64,000 nucleotides of DNA from Halobacteriovorax sp. JY17 (lineage in GTDB: Bacteria > Bdellovibrionota > Bacteriovoracia > Bacteriovoracales > Bacteriovoracaceae). Positions 33,958 through 43,667 of the stretch are shown piece after piece; the stretch's first letter is position 1, and the number at the start of each line of letters is the position of its first letter. Under the pieces are notes generated by a model that saw only the letters and a list, made by a program, of their open reading frames with translations, was not told where the DNA came from and searched no databases. The stretch spans positions 62,001 to 126,000 of the forward strand of contig NZ_NJER01000003.1 in the NCBI RefSeq assembly GCF_002753895.1. The letters run 5' to 3'. A program made the position numbers and the translations under genes.

Positions 33958-35348
33958 TATGCCCCTAACCTTTCTCTATACATATTCCACATTTGCTCTC
34001 GTCTATCTCTTCTACCTTGATCGTGATTTGAAGAAGCTTGTTGACCATCATGCCTAGAGTGTTGACTTCCTTGTCCTTGATTAAACTGACGTTCACCTTT
34101 TTCTGAGGATTGAAGATTAAAGTCACTCCCCATAGAGATTTTAACATCACTTAATTTTACACCAGAATTCGATAAACTTTTAATCATTTCTACTTCATTT
34201 GACTTGAAGAATTGATGACCTTTATCCGAATTAGCGACAATTTCTAAATTGATTTGATCAGGTAATTGTCCCTTAGATGCTGTAACTTTTATATGTCCAA
34301 GAGAATCATGTTTAACGATAAGTTCAACATGCTCTTGTTTTTCTAATCTAGAAGTTGTGATGTAATTTGAAATTTTATCAATTAATTGCTCAGAATTAGC
34401 CGTATTAATATTAGAGAAATCTAGAACTTTTACATTTGCTTGATTACCAAATGAAGTCTGATTTCCAGTCTGAGATTGATTTGTTTGCATTAATACTGGA
34501 GATAGCGCTTCCATTGGAGAATTACTATTTAATCCCTCGAGAGAAGAAGTTGTCTCTCCTTGAAGCTTAGAAACTTTAACTTCATTACCTGAAATAAAAG
34601 GATTTTTACCCGAGAAAATATTATTGTTAATTGTATTCTGCTCTTTATTAAAAGCTAGAACCTTATTCTTTGAATTTGGAAAGAATGACTTCTTTTGATT
34701 AAGCTCTGCCATCTCTTTAGAATCAGCATTCATCACTTTAGCATTTGCCACAAAGTCTTCTGACGCTTGGAAATTACCTACTGCTACTTTATTAGAAGAA
34801 TGTTCCTTTAAAGAGATAAGTTTCCCGTTGGTGATCTTTGGATCAATCTTTGTTTCTACAATTTCAGTTTCAGAAGTATTTTGTCCAATTTGCTCTGGGA
34901 AATTTTTTGAGTTTAATTGAGTTACGCCTTCCGTCTTTTTTAAGAACTTATCATTACCAATAATTTTTGAAAGATCTGATTTCTCTTGTCCACCAAGTTT
35001 GGTTAGAATGCCTTCAGAAGAAGTCTCTTTTACCATCTCTTCAGGAGATGTTACTTCTTTAGCAAGCTCTCCATCAAAAGCTTCAATGAAAGACTTTGCT
35101 AGGGCTTTTTTCTCTCCACCACTTAGGCCAAGATCTTGCGTATCAAGAGTTTCAATAAACTCTTCAGGTGTTACACCAGAGTTCGCAAGCGCCTTTGTTT
35201 CATTTAATAAAGAAAGAAATTCATTTGAAACCTCAGTGACTCCGCCCTGATTTGGCGTAACAAGCGCATTAGAAGCATCAGCAGTAGTAGCTTTCGCTCC
35301 CTGCGTTTGTCCTAAAATTGATTGTATTAAGTTTGAGTTAAATTGCAT
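33957..35348 (-). CDS. fliK: flagellar hook-length control protein FliK
   Basis: A 463-aa protein, low-complexity and Asn/Ser/Gln-rich through most of its length, with a C-terminal FliK-type domain (about 345-430: ELIVKHDSLGHIKVTAS, INLEIVANSDKGHQFF). FliK measures hook length and switches export specificity. The identity rests on this domain and on its place between the MotE-like gene and flgD. The C-terminal tail is His/Gln/Arg-rich. Confidence 0.82.
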   Translation of the reverse strand: MQFNSNLIQSILGQTQGAKATTADASNALVTPNQGGVTEVSNEFLSLLNETKALANSGVTPEEFIETLDTQDLGLSGGEKKALAKSFIEAFDGELAKEVTSPEEMVKETSSEGILTKLGGQEKSDLSKIIGNDKFLKKTEGVTQLNSKNFPEQIGQNTSETEIVETKIDPKITNGKLISLKEHSSNKVAVGNFQASEDFVANAKVMNADSKEMAELNQKKSFFPNSKNKVLAFNKEQNTINNNIFSGKNPFISGNEVKVSKLQGETTSSLEGLNSNSPMEALSPVLMQTNQSQTGNQTSFGNQANVKVLDFSNINTANSEQLIDKISNYITTSRLEKQEHVELIVKHDSLGHIKVTASKGQLPDQINLEIVANSDKGHQFFKSNEVEMIKSLSNSGVKLSDVKISMGSDFNLQSSEKGERQFNQGQGSQHSRHDGQQASSNHDQGRRDRREQMWNMYRERLGA

Positions 35349-35397
35349 TTCTTTTATATTTCCTTTTCATTAAAAATTGGCACTACGCGCAACATAC

Positions 35398-35946
35398 CTA
35401 TCTTTTCATAGTTAGGTATTGTTTTTGAAGCCGGGCAGAAACTTCCTTATCCATCAAATTGAATATTTTCGATACCTTAGCAGCTTCAAGCTTTCCTAAA
35501 ATTTGTACAGAAAGTGCAGTATCTTGTACTGAAAGAACATCTGCTGCATTTTGTGGCCTCATACCAGAGACAACATCAACCATATGATCAATCCTCTTTG
35601 TCTCTTTCGTGTCCACATCATCTAAGCATGAAATAAATTTTTCCTGTCTCTCATTAAAAGACTTTACTCTTTTTACAAAGGATTTCTCATTAATCTCTAA
35701 GCTCTGACGTTCTTTTTGAAGTTCTAACTCTCTCTTTTCAAGTTCACCTTCTTTTTTTAAAAGCTGATTTGAAAATTCAGTCATTTTAGAACGTCCGATT
35801 TTACGCATCTTCTTTTCCATTTCGTCCATAACTGCTTTTCTAAATTCTTCTTTAGTAAAGACAAGTTTATCAGACTCAATTTTCTTCTCTTGCGCGTAAG
35901 AGTTTTGAATAAATATAATTAATAACAAACCACAAATAACTTTCAT
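35398..35946 (-). CDS. MotE-like chaperone (MgtE-N fold) in flagellar operon
   Basis: A 182-aa protein with a signal peptide (cleavage near SYA-QEK), a long coiled coil (about 45-125), and a C-terminal domain MRPQNAADVLSVQDTALSVQILGKLEAAKVSKIF like MgtE-N/FliG-middle. MotE proteins chaperone the stator MotC in epsilonproteobacteria, and similar proteins are common after fliJ. Overlaps fliJ by 4 bp. Confidence 0.75.
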   Translation of the reverse strand: MKVICGLLLIIFIQNSYAQEKKIESDKLVFTKEEFRKAVMDEMEKKMRKIGRSKMTEFSNQLLKKEGELEKRELELQKERQSLEINEKSFVKRVKSFNERQEKFISCLDDVDTKETKRIDHMVDVVSGMRPQNAADVLSVQDTALSVQILGKLEAAKVSKIFNLMDKEVSARLQKQYLTMKR

Positions 35947-36395
35947 GACTTTGTCTCCTTTAATAGTCTTCTGATTTGAACTAACTCATCAATATTTTCT
36001 TGAAACTTCTTCTCTACTTTCTTCTTATGTTCAGTAGACTTTTTTTCCTTCAAATTTTCGATGACTTTAACTTCACCTCTTGCTGTACCAAGCTCAACTT
36101 GTTTTTGATCAAATTTCTTCTGTAGAGCGTATAGGAGATTCTCTTTATTTTGAATATCTGCTTTCTTTGTTTTAATAAAACGTGGAAAGAATTTTACCAT
36201 ATCACCGCTTGTAGGATCAGCTAAGAAAGTTTCCTGAGCTTCATATGTCTCTACAATATTTTCATTAAGTCTTTTAATATCATCTTTAACATTTTGAATT
36301 TGAGTTAAAATTTCTCCAAGTTCGACTTTAAGTCTCTTCTCTTTGAATTCTCTAACTTTCAATAGTCCGTCCAGCTTAAACTTAAACTTTTGCAT
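35943..36395 (-). CDS. fliJ: flagellar export protein FliJ
   Basis: A 150-aa almost entirely coiled-coil protein beginning MQKFKFKLDGLLKVREFKE, the usual FliJ start. It forms the central stalk of the FliI ATPase ring. Lies directly after fliI (2-bp gap) with GAGGAG upstream. Confidence 0.88.
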   Translation of the reverse strand: MQKFKFKLDGLLKVREFKEKRLKVELGEILTQIQNVKDDIKRLNENIVETYEAQETFLADPTSGDMVKFFPRFIKTKKADIQNKENLLYALQKKFDQKQVELGTARGEVKVIENLKEKKSTEHKKKVEKKFQENIDELVQIRRLLKETKS

Positions 36396-36397
36396 AA

Positions 36398-37777
36398 TTA
36401 CTCCTCACCTGGAGGGTTTAATGCATTCTCCGCTTTCCTTGCTAACTCTACCATTTGATCGTAGAGTTCTTCTATTGTTAGGAATTCACTCATTCCTTGA
36501 AATTGCTTTAGCAAGCCCATTAAATCATCATAGATTACGAGGGCCTTATCTACTTTAGGATTAGACCCTCTAGCATAAGCGCCAACATTTATTAAATCTT
36601 CATTTTCTTTATAAGCTGAAAGAAGATCGCGCAAATGAGAAGCTACAATTTTATGCTCATTAGTAGTTACTTTATTCATAACTCTGGACAGAGATTGAAG
36701 TACATCAATTGCTGGAAATTGATTTCTCGAAGCAAGCTCGCGGCTTAAAATGATGTGACCATCTGCAATTGCTCTAACGGCATCGGCAATTGGCTCATCC
36801 ATATCACCACCTTCAACAAGAACAGTATAGATTCCAGTGATGGTTCCAGAGTTAGCTTTTGTACCAGCTCTTTCCATTAGCTTTGGAAGTTGAGCAAAAA
36901 CAGAAGGTGTATAACCTTTCTGTCCTGGAGGTTCTCCAGCGCTTAGAGATATCTCTCTATTGGCCATAGCAAAACGAGTAATTGAATCCATCATCAAGAG
37001 AACATCATTATTATCATCTCTGAAAAATTCTGAAATAGTTGTGGCCACATAAGCGGCCTTCATTCTAATAAGCGGAGAAGTGTCAGAAGTCGCTACAATA
37101 ACTACAGATTTTTTAACCCCTTCAGGACCAAGGTCAGACTCGATAAATTCAAGTACTTCCCTTCCCCTTTCTCCTATCAGCGCAATAACATTTACATCTG
37201 CACTAGAATTTTGAGCAATCATGCCAAGAGTGACGGACTTACCAACACCGGAACCTGCCATAATGGCCAATCTTTGCCCCTTCCCTGCCGTCATAAAGCA
37301 ATTTACAGCGTGAACCCCAACATCTAGAGGCTCTTTAATTGGTGGTCTATCAAGAGGATTTAGGGCCGTCCCATATATTGATCTCGATTCCTCAATATCT
37401 GCGATAGGACCTTTCCCATCAATTGGGTTGCCTTGGAAGTCTATAACTCTTCCTAGCATATTCTTTGATAGTTTAATTGTTGTTGTTAAGTCTTTTAAAT
37501 AAACTTTTGTTTCTGAATTGATACCTGAAATTTCATCATAAGGCATCGCCATACACTTATGTCCATTAATTGCGACGACTTCTCCTAGACATCTTTCTCC
37601 GTATTCAGTAACAAACTCTACATTACTTCCAATAACGGCACGGGATAGGTTTACTTCAAAAAGCATTCCTTTATTAGCAAAGACTTTTCCAATTTTTTGA
37701 TAAGGAGTTGAGTATTCATAAGCCTTATGAATTGCGAGTAAATCTAATTCACCATCTTTACTCTGAGTCACTACCAT
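36398..37777 (-). CDS. fliI: flagellar export ATPase FliI
   Basis: About 459 aa, an F1-beta-like ATPase driving flagellar export. Walker A AGSGVGKS, IGERGREVLEF, Walker B VLLMMDSITRFAMA and the type III signature EPPGQKGYTPSVF are present. Two in-frame upstream ATGs (37795, 37786) lie in the fliH overlap; ATG 37777 follows GAGG, though closely. The gene overlaps fliH by 20 bp with this start. Confidence 0.94.
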   Translation of the reverse strand: MVVTQSKDGELDLLAIHKAYEYSTPYQKIGKVFANKGMLFEVNLSRAVIGSNVEFVTEYGERCLGEVVAINGHKCMAMPYDEISGINSETKVYLKDLTTTIKLSKNMLGRVIDFQGNPIDGKGPIADIEESRSIYGTALNPLDRPPIKEPLDVGVHAVNCFMTAGKGQRLAIMAGSGVGKSVTLGMIAQNSSADVNVIALIGERGREVLEFIESDLGPEGVKKSVVIVATSDTSPLIRMKAAYVATTISEFFRDDNNDVLLMMDSITRFAMANREISLSAGEPPGQKGYTPSVFAQLPKLMERAGTKANSGTITGIYTVLVEGGDMDEPIADAVRAIADGHIILSRELASRNQFPAIDVLQSLSRVMNKVTTNEHKIVASHLRDLLSAYKENEDLINVGAYARGSNPKVDKALVIYDDLMGLLKQFQGMSEFLTIEELYDQMVELARKAENALNPPGEE

Positions 37778-38642
37778 TTTCCTCATTAGAATCACTTGCT
37801 GATTCTAATATTTCCATATCAATAGGGTTTTCTTGAGATAAACCAACCGTTTCAAATAATTTATCTAAACTCTTCATTTGCTCAGTAATTGTTCCATTGA
37901 GAATTCCCTTGTCACATTCAAGAACAATTCCTGGTCCATCAATATCATAGTCAATTTCAATTCTTATATTTGATAGCTCTCCGACTTTTTCCTGTACGAC
38001 TTTTAAAACCTCAGGCATTTGTTCAAAAGATTTCTCGTCTACATGAACTAGGAGGTTGGATTTTGTTTGCATCTCAACAATTAGTTTTTCAAGGAGATTT
38101 TCAATATATTGACCATCGTCCTTTAATTCTCTAAGGATTACCCACTTTGTAAGCATTCTCACAAGAGAGTAAACTTGCTTCTTTTGATTAATAAGTAGAT
38201 CGGATCGAGTACCTAGGACTTCCACGATCATATTCGTTAAATTTTGAAGTTTTTCCTCAGAGGAAACTCTATTTTGAGTAAATACTTCTTCTCGTCCGTT
38301 ATTAACACCTTCATTAAAACCAGCATTATAAGCTTCTTGCCTTATTTCTTGAACTCTTCTCTCTACTTCTTGCTCTATTTTAAGTTCTCTTTCTTTAATG
38401 ACTTGCTTTGTGATTCCTCTATGCTCTCTAACAATTGGAGCAATTTTAAATTCACTCTTCTCTGCATGAGTTCTTTCAATTTTTATAATTTCTTGGTGCT
38501 TCTGTTCTTTTGATGCATCAAATGTTCCAATTTCTGAAAACTCAAAGTTTGTCACATCGCCCGATACAATTGATGTAGAAGAAAATGATTGAAACTCATA
38601 ATCTGTAACTTCACCAAATGAATTATTCTTATCGTTAGACAT
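37758..38642 (-). CDS. fliH: flagellar assembly protein FliH
   Basis: A 294-aa regulator and tether of FliI. N-terminal 75 residues are variable. A coiled region has EAYNAGFNEGVNNG, an alanine/glycine pattern typical of FliH. The C-terminal domain (about 130-265) has IDYDIDGPGIVLECDKG, matching FliH/V-ATPase E families. Located between fliG and fliI. TAGGAGA precedes the ATG. Confidence 0.87.
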   Translation of the reverse strand: MSNDKNNSFGEVTDYEFQSFSSTSIVSGDVTNFEFSEIGTFDASKEQKHQEIIKIERTHAEKSEFKIAPIVREHRGITKQVIKERELKIEQEVERRVQEIRQEAYNAGFNEGVNNGREEVFTQNRVSSEEKLQNLTNMIVEVLGTRSDLLINQKKQVYSLVRMLTKWVILRELKDDGQYIENLLEKLIVEMQTKSNLLVHVDEKSFEQMPEVLKVVQEKVGELSNIRIEIDYDIDGPGIVLECDKGILNGTITEQMKSLDKLFETVGLSQENPIDMEILESASDSNEENGSDSE

Positions 38643-38666
38643 TCAATCTCCTAAGCGGCAATTTTA

Positions 38667-39698
38667 TTAAACAAGAGCATCTCCGTCTCCACCTCTAGAA
38701 ATGAAGGCCTTACCTTGAGACTCAAGTTCTTTACATTTTTGAACAATTTCAGATTGTGCTTTCTCAACATCTGAAAGTTTAGTTGGCCCAAGCGCATCCA
38801 AGTCTTCCTGCAGAAGTCCTGCTGCCCTATTAGACATATTCTTAAAGAGCTTTGCTCTAATTTCTTCAGGTGCTGTTTTAAGAGCAATAACAAGCTTCTG
38901 CTGATCAACTTCTTTAAGAAGTGACTGAATACCTCTATCATCAACATAAACAAGATCTTCAAATACAAACATAAGTTTTCTAATTTCTTCTGCAAGCTCT
39001 GGATCTTTCTCCTCAACTCTTCCCATAATATTCTTTTCAGAGTTCTTATCCATAAGGTTAAGCATATCAGCGATTGGTTCAACACCACCAAGTTGGTTAG
39101 TATCAATTGATCCAAGAGTTGAAAGTTCTGTCTTAAGAACATCATCAAGTTGAGCGATAAGTTCTGGTGAAACATAATCTAGATTTGACACTCTAAGAAC
39201 AACTTCCGCTTGGAGTCCTTCAGGGAGTCTTCTAAGAACATCTACTTTTCTCTCAGCGTTTAAGTGAGCTATAATTAAGGCAATTGTCTGAGGATGCTCA
39301 TTAATTAAGAAGTTAGCAAGTGTTCTAGTATCCACAAGCTCTAACGACTCAAGAGTATTAGAAGTTCCAACGTCAACAATCTGTCCGAGTAGTTGCTTAG
39401 CTCTATCTTCACCAAGAGCATTGATAATAAAGTCACGCCCACGGTTTTCAGAGAAGAGAAGGTCATTATCTTCATTTAAGTGAGAATAGAATTCTTCAAG
39501 TACTCTTTTGATCATCCAGATAGGTGCTTTATTAATTGATGACATAGCATTAATCATTCTCTTTACGTCATTATCACGCATATAAGAAAATATTAATTGG
39601 GTTGTTTGAACTCCAAGAGAACTCAAAAGTATTGCGGCCTTATCTTGCCCTGACAATAATGAGTATTCAATATCTGGTTCTAAACCTTGTTCTGCCAT
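38667..39698 (-). CDS. fliG: flagellar motor switch protein FliG
   Basis: A 343-aa rotor protein. N-terminal LSGQDKAAILLSSLG, middle EHPQTIALIIAHL with EGLQAEVVLRVS, and the C-terminal torque helix region MFVFEDLVYVDDRGIQSLL, where charged residues meet the stator. All three domains are intact. It binds the FliF C terminus and FliM. Confidence 0.95.
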   Translation of the reverse strand: MAEQGLEPDIEYSLLSGQDKAAILLSSLGVQTTQLIFSYMRDNDVKRMINAMSSINKAPIWMIKRVLEEFYSHLNEDNDLLFSENRGRDFIINALGEDRAKQLLGQIVDVGTSNTLESLELVDTRTLANFLINEHPQTIALIIAHLNAERKVDVLRRLPEGLQAEVVLRVSNLDYVSPELIAQLDDVLKTELSTLGSIDTNQLGGVEPIADMLNLMDKNSEKNIMGRVEEKDPELAEEIRKLMFVFEDLVYVDDRGIQSLLKEVDQQKLVIALKTAPEEIRAKLFKNMSNRAAGLLQEDLDALGPTKLSDVEKAQSEIVQKCKELESQGKAFISRGGDGDALV

Positions 39699-39719
39699 CG
39701 CTTTTCCCTATCTCTCTAT

Positions 39720-41384
39720 TTATGCTATCTGCTTATCTGATTCTTGTGCATGAATTATTTCATGTATCACTTGTGCTGCTTTACTTGGGTTTCCTTCTAC
39801 TAGAGATATAATTTTCTCACGTAGCATATTTCCTTCAATTTTCTCAGGATTGAGCTTCTCTTCAATTTGTGGAAGAGCATCCTCTAAACCTGGTAGTCTT
39901 TGATTTGCTTGAACTTTCTCTAACTCCTCAAGAGTTTTTGGTAGAAAGTCTTCAACAGTTTCAACTGTATTGTCAGTAACCCATTGAATAAATGGTCTCA
40001 CAACTAAGAAGAAGAAGAGTGTTATCGCTAAACCTACAGTTAAGTACTTAACAATATTTTTAATAAGCTCTCTATTTTCTTTTTCTCTCATCATAGCTTC
40101 AATTGAGGCCATATCTTCTTGAGCAAACTCCATATTCTTAATTACAATTTGATCCCCACGCTTCCCATCAATCCCTAGAGTTGATGAAACAATGGCCGAA
40201 AAATTTGCAAGATCTGCTTCTGACCATCTTTCGTACTGAGTAGTCATTGCACCTGTTGCATCTTTTACTTGAACTCTTCTTCCATCAATCATAACAGCGG
40301 CACTAATTTTTCTTATTCCCGCAGTCGGATTCTTAGACTTTGTTACTTTTGAAGGAACATTGTAATTTCTTGTAGCAAGGGCCTTATCAACATTATTTCT
40401 AGTCTCTGGAATACCTGGTTGAGGTTGCTCTCCAGGAAGATTTGATCTAGCTCCAGGGATCCCCTGCGGAGAAGGCCTAGATCCATTCAGCTTTTGAGTA
40501 TTTGACACTTCTGAAAGCACTGCCTTATTCTCACCATCAAATTCTGTTTTTGTTGAAACACTTTCTGTAAAATCTAAGTTTACTGTAACTTTAGCAATAA
40601 CTTTTCCAGCTCCAACAACTTTAGAAAGGATATCTTCAATTTGTTTTTCGTACTTTCTATTTACTTTACCTTCTAGAGCCATTCTATTTGCAGTATAGGC
40701 AGTCATTGGATCACCAATATTCTCTGAAAGCTTCTTTCCTCTATCGTCTAAGATCACAACGTTTTCATTTCTCATTCCATCAATAGAACTTGATACAAGA
40801 GAAGCGATACCTTTAATTTCATCAGGAGTCAGTGTTACGCCTCTCTCCAAGTCAACGACAACTGACGCAGTAGGAGCTTTCTTTTCAGAAACAAATGGAC
40901 TTGATTCAGGAATTGAAAGGTGAACTCTCGCTCTTTTTACACCTCTAATATACTTAATCGTCTTAATAAGCTCGCCCTCTAATGCTCTTTGCTTATTAAC
41001 CTTTTGAACAAAACTTGTTGTCCCAAATGATTGCTTATCAAAAACTTCATATCCGACAGTTCCAGAGAAGTTTACTCCAAGTGTCGCAATCTCAAGCCTC
41101 CACTTATTAATAAGCTCTTCTGGAATACTGATCGTTTTCCCATCATTAGACATTTCATATGGAATTTTCTTCTCTTCTAAAAGAACAGCTATTTTCTTTG
41201 AATCTTCTCTATTCAGTTCTGTATAAAGGATATCCATTCTGGTCTTTGAAGCCCAGATGACGATTCCTACAAAACACGCCACAATAAAAGCAGCAATAGA
41301 AACTAGTCCAATTTTCTTATTCAAATCTAATGAATTAAAAAACTCTGTGAAATTCCGTGTGATCTTCTCTAAAAAATCTTGCAA
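39720..41384 (-). CDS. fliF: flagellar MS-ring protein FliF (TTG start)
   Basis: A 554-aa ring protein with two transmembrane helices (about 22-44 and 440-460). Signatures: YTELNREDSKKIAVLLEEKKIPY, KVNKQRALEGEL and RARVHLSIPE, VDL and the C-terminal cytoplasmic FliG-binding tail. The start codon is TTG 41384: AGGAGG lies 6 bases upstream and no ATG fits, so it is real. It is the base platform for the export gate and switch. Confidence 0.94.
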   Translation of the reverse strand: MQDFLEKITRNFTEFFNSLDLNKKIGLVSIAAFIVACFVGIVIWASKTRMDILYTELNREDSKKIAVLLEEKKIPYEMSNDGKTISIPEELINKWRLEIATLGVNFSGTVGYEVFDKQSFGTTSFVQKVNKQRALEGELIKTIKYIRGVKRARVHLSIPESSPFVSEKKAPTASVVVDLERGVTLTPDEIKGIASLVSSSIDGMRNENVVILDDRGKKLSENIGDPMTAYTANRMALEGKVNRKYEKQIEDILSKVVGAGKVIAKVTVNLDFTESVSTKTEFDGENKAVLSEVSNTQKLNGSRPSPQGIPGARSNLPGEQPQPGIPETRNNVDKALATRNYNVPSKVTKSKNPTAGIRKISAAVMIDGRRVQVKDATGAMTTQYERWSEADLANFSAIVSSTLGIDGKRGDQIVIKNMEFAQEDMASIEAMMREKENRELIKNIVKYLTVGLAITLFFFLVVRPFIQWVTDNTVETVEDFLPKTLEELEKVQANQRLPGLEDALPQIEEKLNPEKIEGNMLREKIISLVEGNPSKAAQVIHEIIHAQESDKQIA

Positions 41385-41445
41385 AGGAATCCTCCTGAAA
41401 AATTAAGCTAGTACATCCTGTTCTAGCTTTAGTTGCCCCCAACTA

Positions 41446-41811
41446 TTATATTTGCATTCTCATAACTTCTTTATACGCATCAATTACTTTAGTTCTAATC
41501 TGATTCATAGTTCTAAAGGCGATATCAGCTTTCTCTACTGACATCATAACTTCTGGTAAATTCTTAGTTTCACCAGAAGAAAGCTTTTGCATTGCCTTAT
41601 TGGCCTCCGTTTGAAGACCGTTAACTTGTGCAATAGAGTTTGATAACATTTCACCAAAACTCTGCTTACTACTAGGACTTTCAATATCACCTATTGAAAG
41701 TTCATTAAAGTTAATAGATTTTGCCCCATCTAATTCAGCACTTTTAGTCCAGTCTTTTGAACTGTAATCATTTAAAATACTTTTCATAGATCCTACTGTT
41801 TCAATTGGCAT
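41446..41811 (-). CDS. fliE: flagellar hook-basal body protein FliE
   Basis: A 121-aa MS ring-rod junction protein. The C-terminal half has the FliE pattern LPEVMMSVEKADIAFRTMNQIRTKVIDAYKEVMRMQI, given here by its span 85-121. The preceding SFGEMLSNSIAQVNGLQ also fits. The N-terminal region is variable. Located between flgC and fliF, as usual. Confidence 0.92.
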   Translation of the reverse strand: MPIETVGSMKSILNDYSSKDWTKSAELDGAKSINFNELSIGDIESPSSKQSFGEMLSNSIAQVNGLQTEANKAMQKLSSGETKNLPEVMMSVEKADIAFRTMNQIRTKVIDAYKEVMRMQI

Positions 41812-41824
41812 AATCTACTCCCTC

Positions 41825-42265
41825 TTAGTTTCTACCAAGTTCTAAAGCCTTCATGGCCATATTCTTAGTAGTATTCATAGCATTGATATTGGCTTCATAA
41901 GCTCTTGAAGCCGATATCATATTTGCCATTTCTTCCATTACATTAATATCTGGATAAGCAACATAACCTTGATCATTAGCATCAGGGTGATTTGGCTCAT
42001 ACTTTAAGATAGGAGGTCTGTTAGTACTAATCACCTCTGTAGCTTGAACGGTTTGTGCTTTCTCATCAAGTTCGCCTTCTAGTATTTCAGAAAAGGTTTC
42101 TCTCGCAGGCTCTGAACCGAAAACAACTTCTTTACGTCTATAAGGGCCACCTTCAGCCGTTCTCGTTGTTTGCGCATTCGCAATATTAGAAGAAATAGAG
42201 GCCATTCGCTTTTTATTAGCAGCAAGGCCTGAAGAACTTATTTTTAATGATGTTAATAAATCCAT
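41825..42265 (-). CDS. flgC: flagellar proximal rod protein FlgC
   Basis: A 146-aa rod subunit. Starts MDLLTSLKISSSGLAANKKRM, followed by SSNIANAQTTRTAEGGPYRRK. Ends with the rod C-terminal block ASRAYEANINAMNTTKNMAMKALELG. AAGGAG precedes the ATG. Confidence 0.94.
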   Translation of the reverse strand: MDLLTSLKISSSGLAANKKRMASISSNIANAQTTRTAEGGPYRRKEVVFGSEPARETFSEILEGELDEKAQTVQATEVISTNRPPILKYEPNHPDANDQGYVAYPDINVMEEMANMISASRAYEANINAMNTTKNMAMKALELGRN

Positions 42266-42274
42266 TTATTCTCC

Positions 42275-42682
42275 TTAATTGCTTGAACCTACAGCGTACT
42301 TCATGAGTCCAAGTTTTTTGTTAATTAATTGCACAGTTGCATCGTATAAGATTTTATTCTCTGCCATTCGTGCTAATTCCGCGTCTCTATCAACTGTATT
42401 CCCATCATCACTTACAACACCATTTGGATCTTCATAGATTTCTGGTTGTAAATTATCAAATCCACCATTTCCAACATCGAAGTGACGGGAGTCTTCAGTA
42501 TTGAGTTGTTGTTGGTCGTCTACGTCTAAAGCTCTTGCCAAGGCCGCTTCAAAGTCTACACGCTTTGATTTGTATCCTGGTGTCTCAGCATTTGCGATAT
42601 TAGAAGTTATTATCTCCTGTCTCATCTGTCTGAAATTCAGTGATGACGCTAATGCTTTAAGTGTTTTATCGTTTACATCCAT
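42275..42682 (-). CDS. flgB: flagellar proximal rod protein FlgB
   Basis: A 135-aa rod subunit with the SSLNFRQMRQEIITSNIANAETPGYKS pattern (residues 13-39) and a C-terminal YDATVQLINKKLGLMKYAVG. It heads the structural part of the operon, 10 bp before flgC. AAGGAG precedes the ATG. Confidence 0.94.
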   Translation of the reverse strand: MDVNDKTLKALASSLNFRQMRQEIITSNIANAETPGYKSKRVDFEAALARALDVDDQQQLNTEDSRHFDVGNGGFDNLQPEIYEDPNGVVSDDGNTVDRDAELARMAENKILYDATVQLINKKLGLMKYAVGSSN

Positions 42683-42696
42683 TACAACTCCTTAAA

Positions 42697-43626
42697 CTAT
42701 CTTAAGTTAACAAAGTATGCTGAACCATTATTTCTGTATTCGTTAATCTTATTTCTTAGTGTTCTAATAGATACTCCAAGAATCTTTGCAGCTTGAGTTC
42801 TATTTTCACTTGTATGAATAAGAGCTTTTTTGATTAATAATTTTTCAGCTTCTTTAAGTGACATCAATCTGATTCCATCAGAGTCATCATCACTCATCAT
42901 GCTTACAGCTTTCTTCTCACCGATCTCTAGATCTGCTTCAGTAAGAACACCTGTTGAATTATTTTCAAGAGCGTTTTCAAGAACCGTTCTAAGTTCATTT
43001 ACATTATGAGTCCAGTAATGTCCTAGGATCTTGTCCATTGCAGAGCTATCAACTGAAACAGAATCTTCTGAAAACTCTTGAACAAAGTGTCTTGCGATTT
43101 CTTCAAGGTCGGTAACTCTTTCTCTAAGAGGAGTAAGAGAAATTGCGTTTGAAGAAATGAAAGTATAAAGACCTCTGTAGAATCTTCCAGAACCTACTAA
43201 CTTAGAAAGATTCTTAGTAGTAGTTGCAAGAATTCTTACGTCGATATCGTAGTCTTCTAATTCATTTAAAATTTTGTGAAGTCTCTTTTGGAATTCATCT
43301 TCAAGACAGTCAATATTAGCGAATACTACTGATCCACCATTTGCTGCTTCAAGAGCTCCTTTTACAAATCGTCCAGTCTCATCTTCTCTATGACCAAGGA
43401 TTTGGTTTTCAACTGTTTGATCATCTGCAGAACAATCTACACAGATGTACGAGTTATTAGCTCTAGTTGAATTTTCGTGGATATAACGACTTAGCGCTCT
43501 TTTTCCTACTCCAGTTTCCCCTACAACAAGTACAGGCGCTTTTGTTACAGAAATATTCCTAGCTACCGAAATGGCCTTCGTAACTTTAGGATCTTTACCG
43601 AAAAGCTCAACTCTAACTGATTCCAT
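42697..43626 (-). CDS. degenerate NtrC-like AAA+ protein with Fis-type HTH
   Basis: A 309-aa protein with an AAA+ region and a C-terminal Fis helix-turn-helix (NRTQAAKILGVSIRTLRNKI). Walker A GETGVGK (36-42) is intact. The sigma-54-contacting GAFTGA loop is missing, since ILGHREDETGRF (77-88) skips it. The Walker B site reads VVFANI, lacking both acidic residues. Classic activation of sigma-54 therefore seems impossible; it may act as a DNA-bound modulator or partner of the intact regulator at 46594. Start ATG 43626 is set by AGGAGG. It lies 14 bp upstream of flgB in the same operon. Confidence 0.8.
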   Translation of the reverse strand: MESVRVELFGKDPKVTKAISVARNISVTKAPVLVVGETGVGKRALSRYIHENSTRANNSYICVDCSADDQTVENQILGHREDETGRFVKGALEAANGGSVVFANIDCLEDEFQKRLHKILNELEDYDIDVRILATTTKNLSKLVGSGRFYRGLYTFISSNAISLTPLRERVTDLEEIARHFVQEFSEDSVSVDSSAMDKILGHYWTHNVNELRTVLENALENNSTGVLTEADLEIGEKKAVSMMSDDDSDGIRLMSLKEAEKLLIKKALIHTSENRTQAAKILGVSIRTLRNKINEYRNNGSAYFVNLR

Positions 43627-43667
43627 TTGACCTCCTGTCAATGATGATCCATTCCTTGGATCGAAAA

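Noticed and set aside
38651-39175. 174-codon frame on the - strand
   Set aside because: Lies inside fliG in another frame, Leu-rich composition without family motifs; shadow of fliG.
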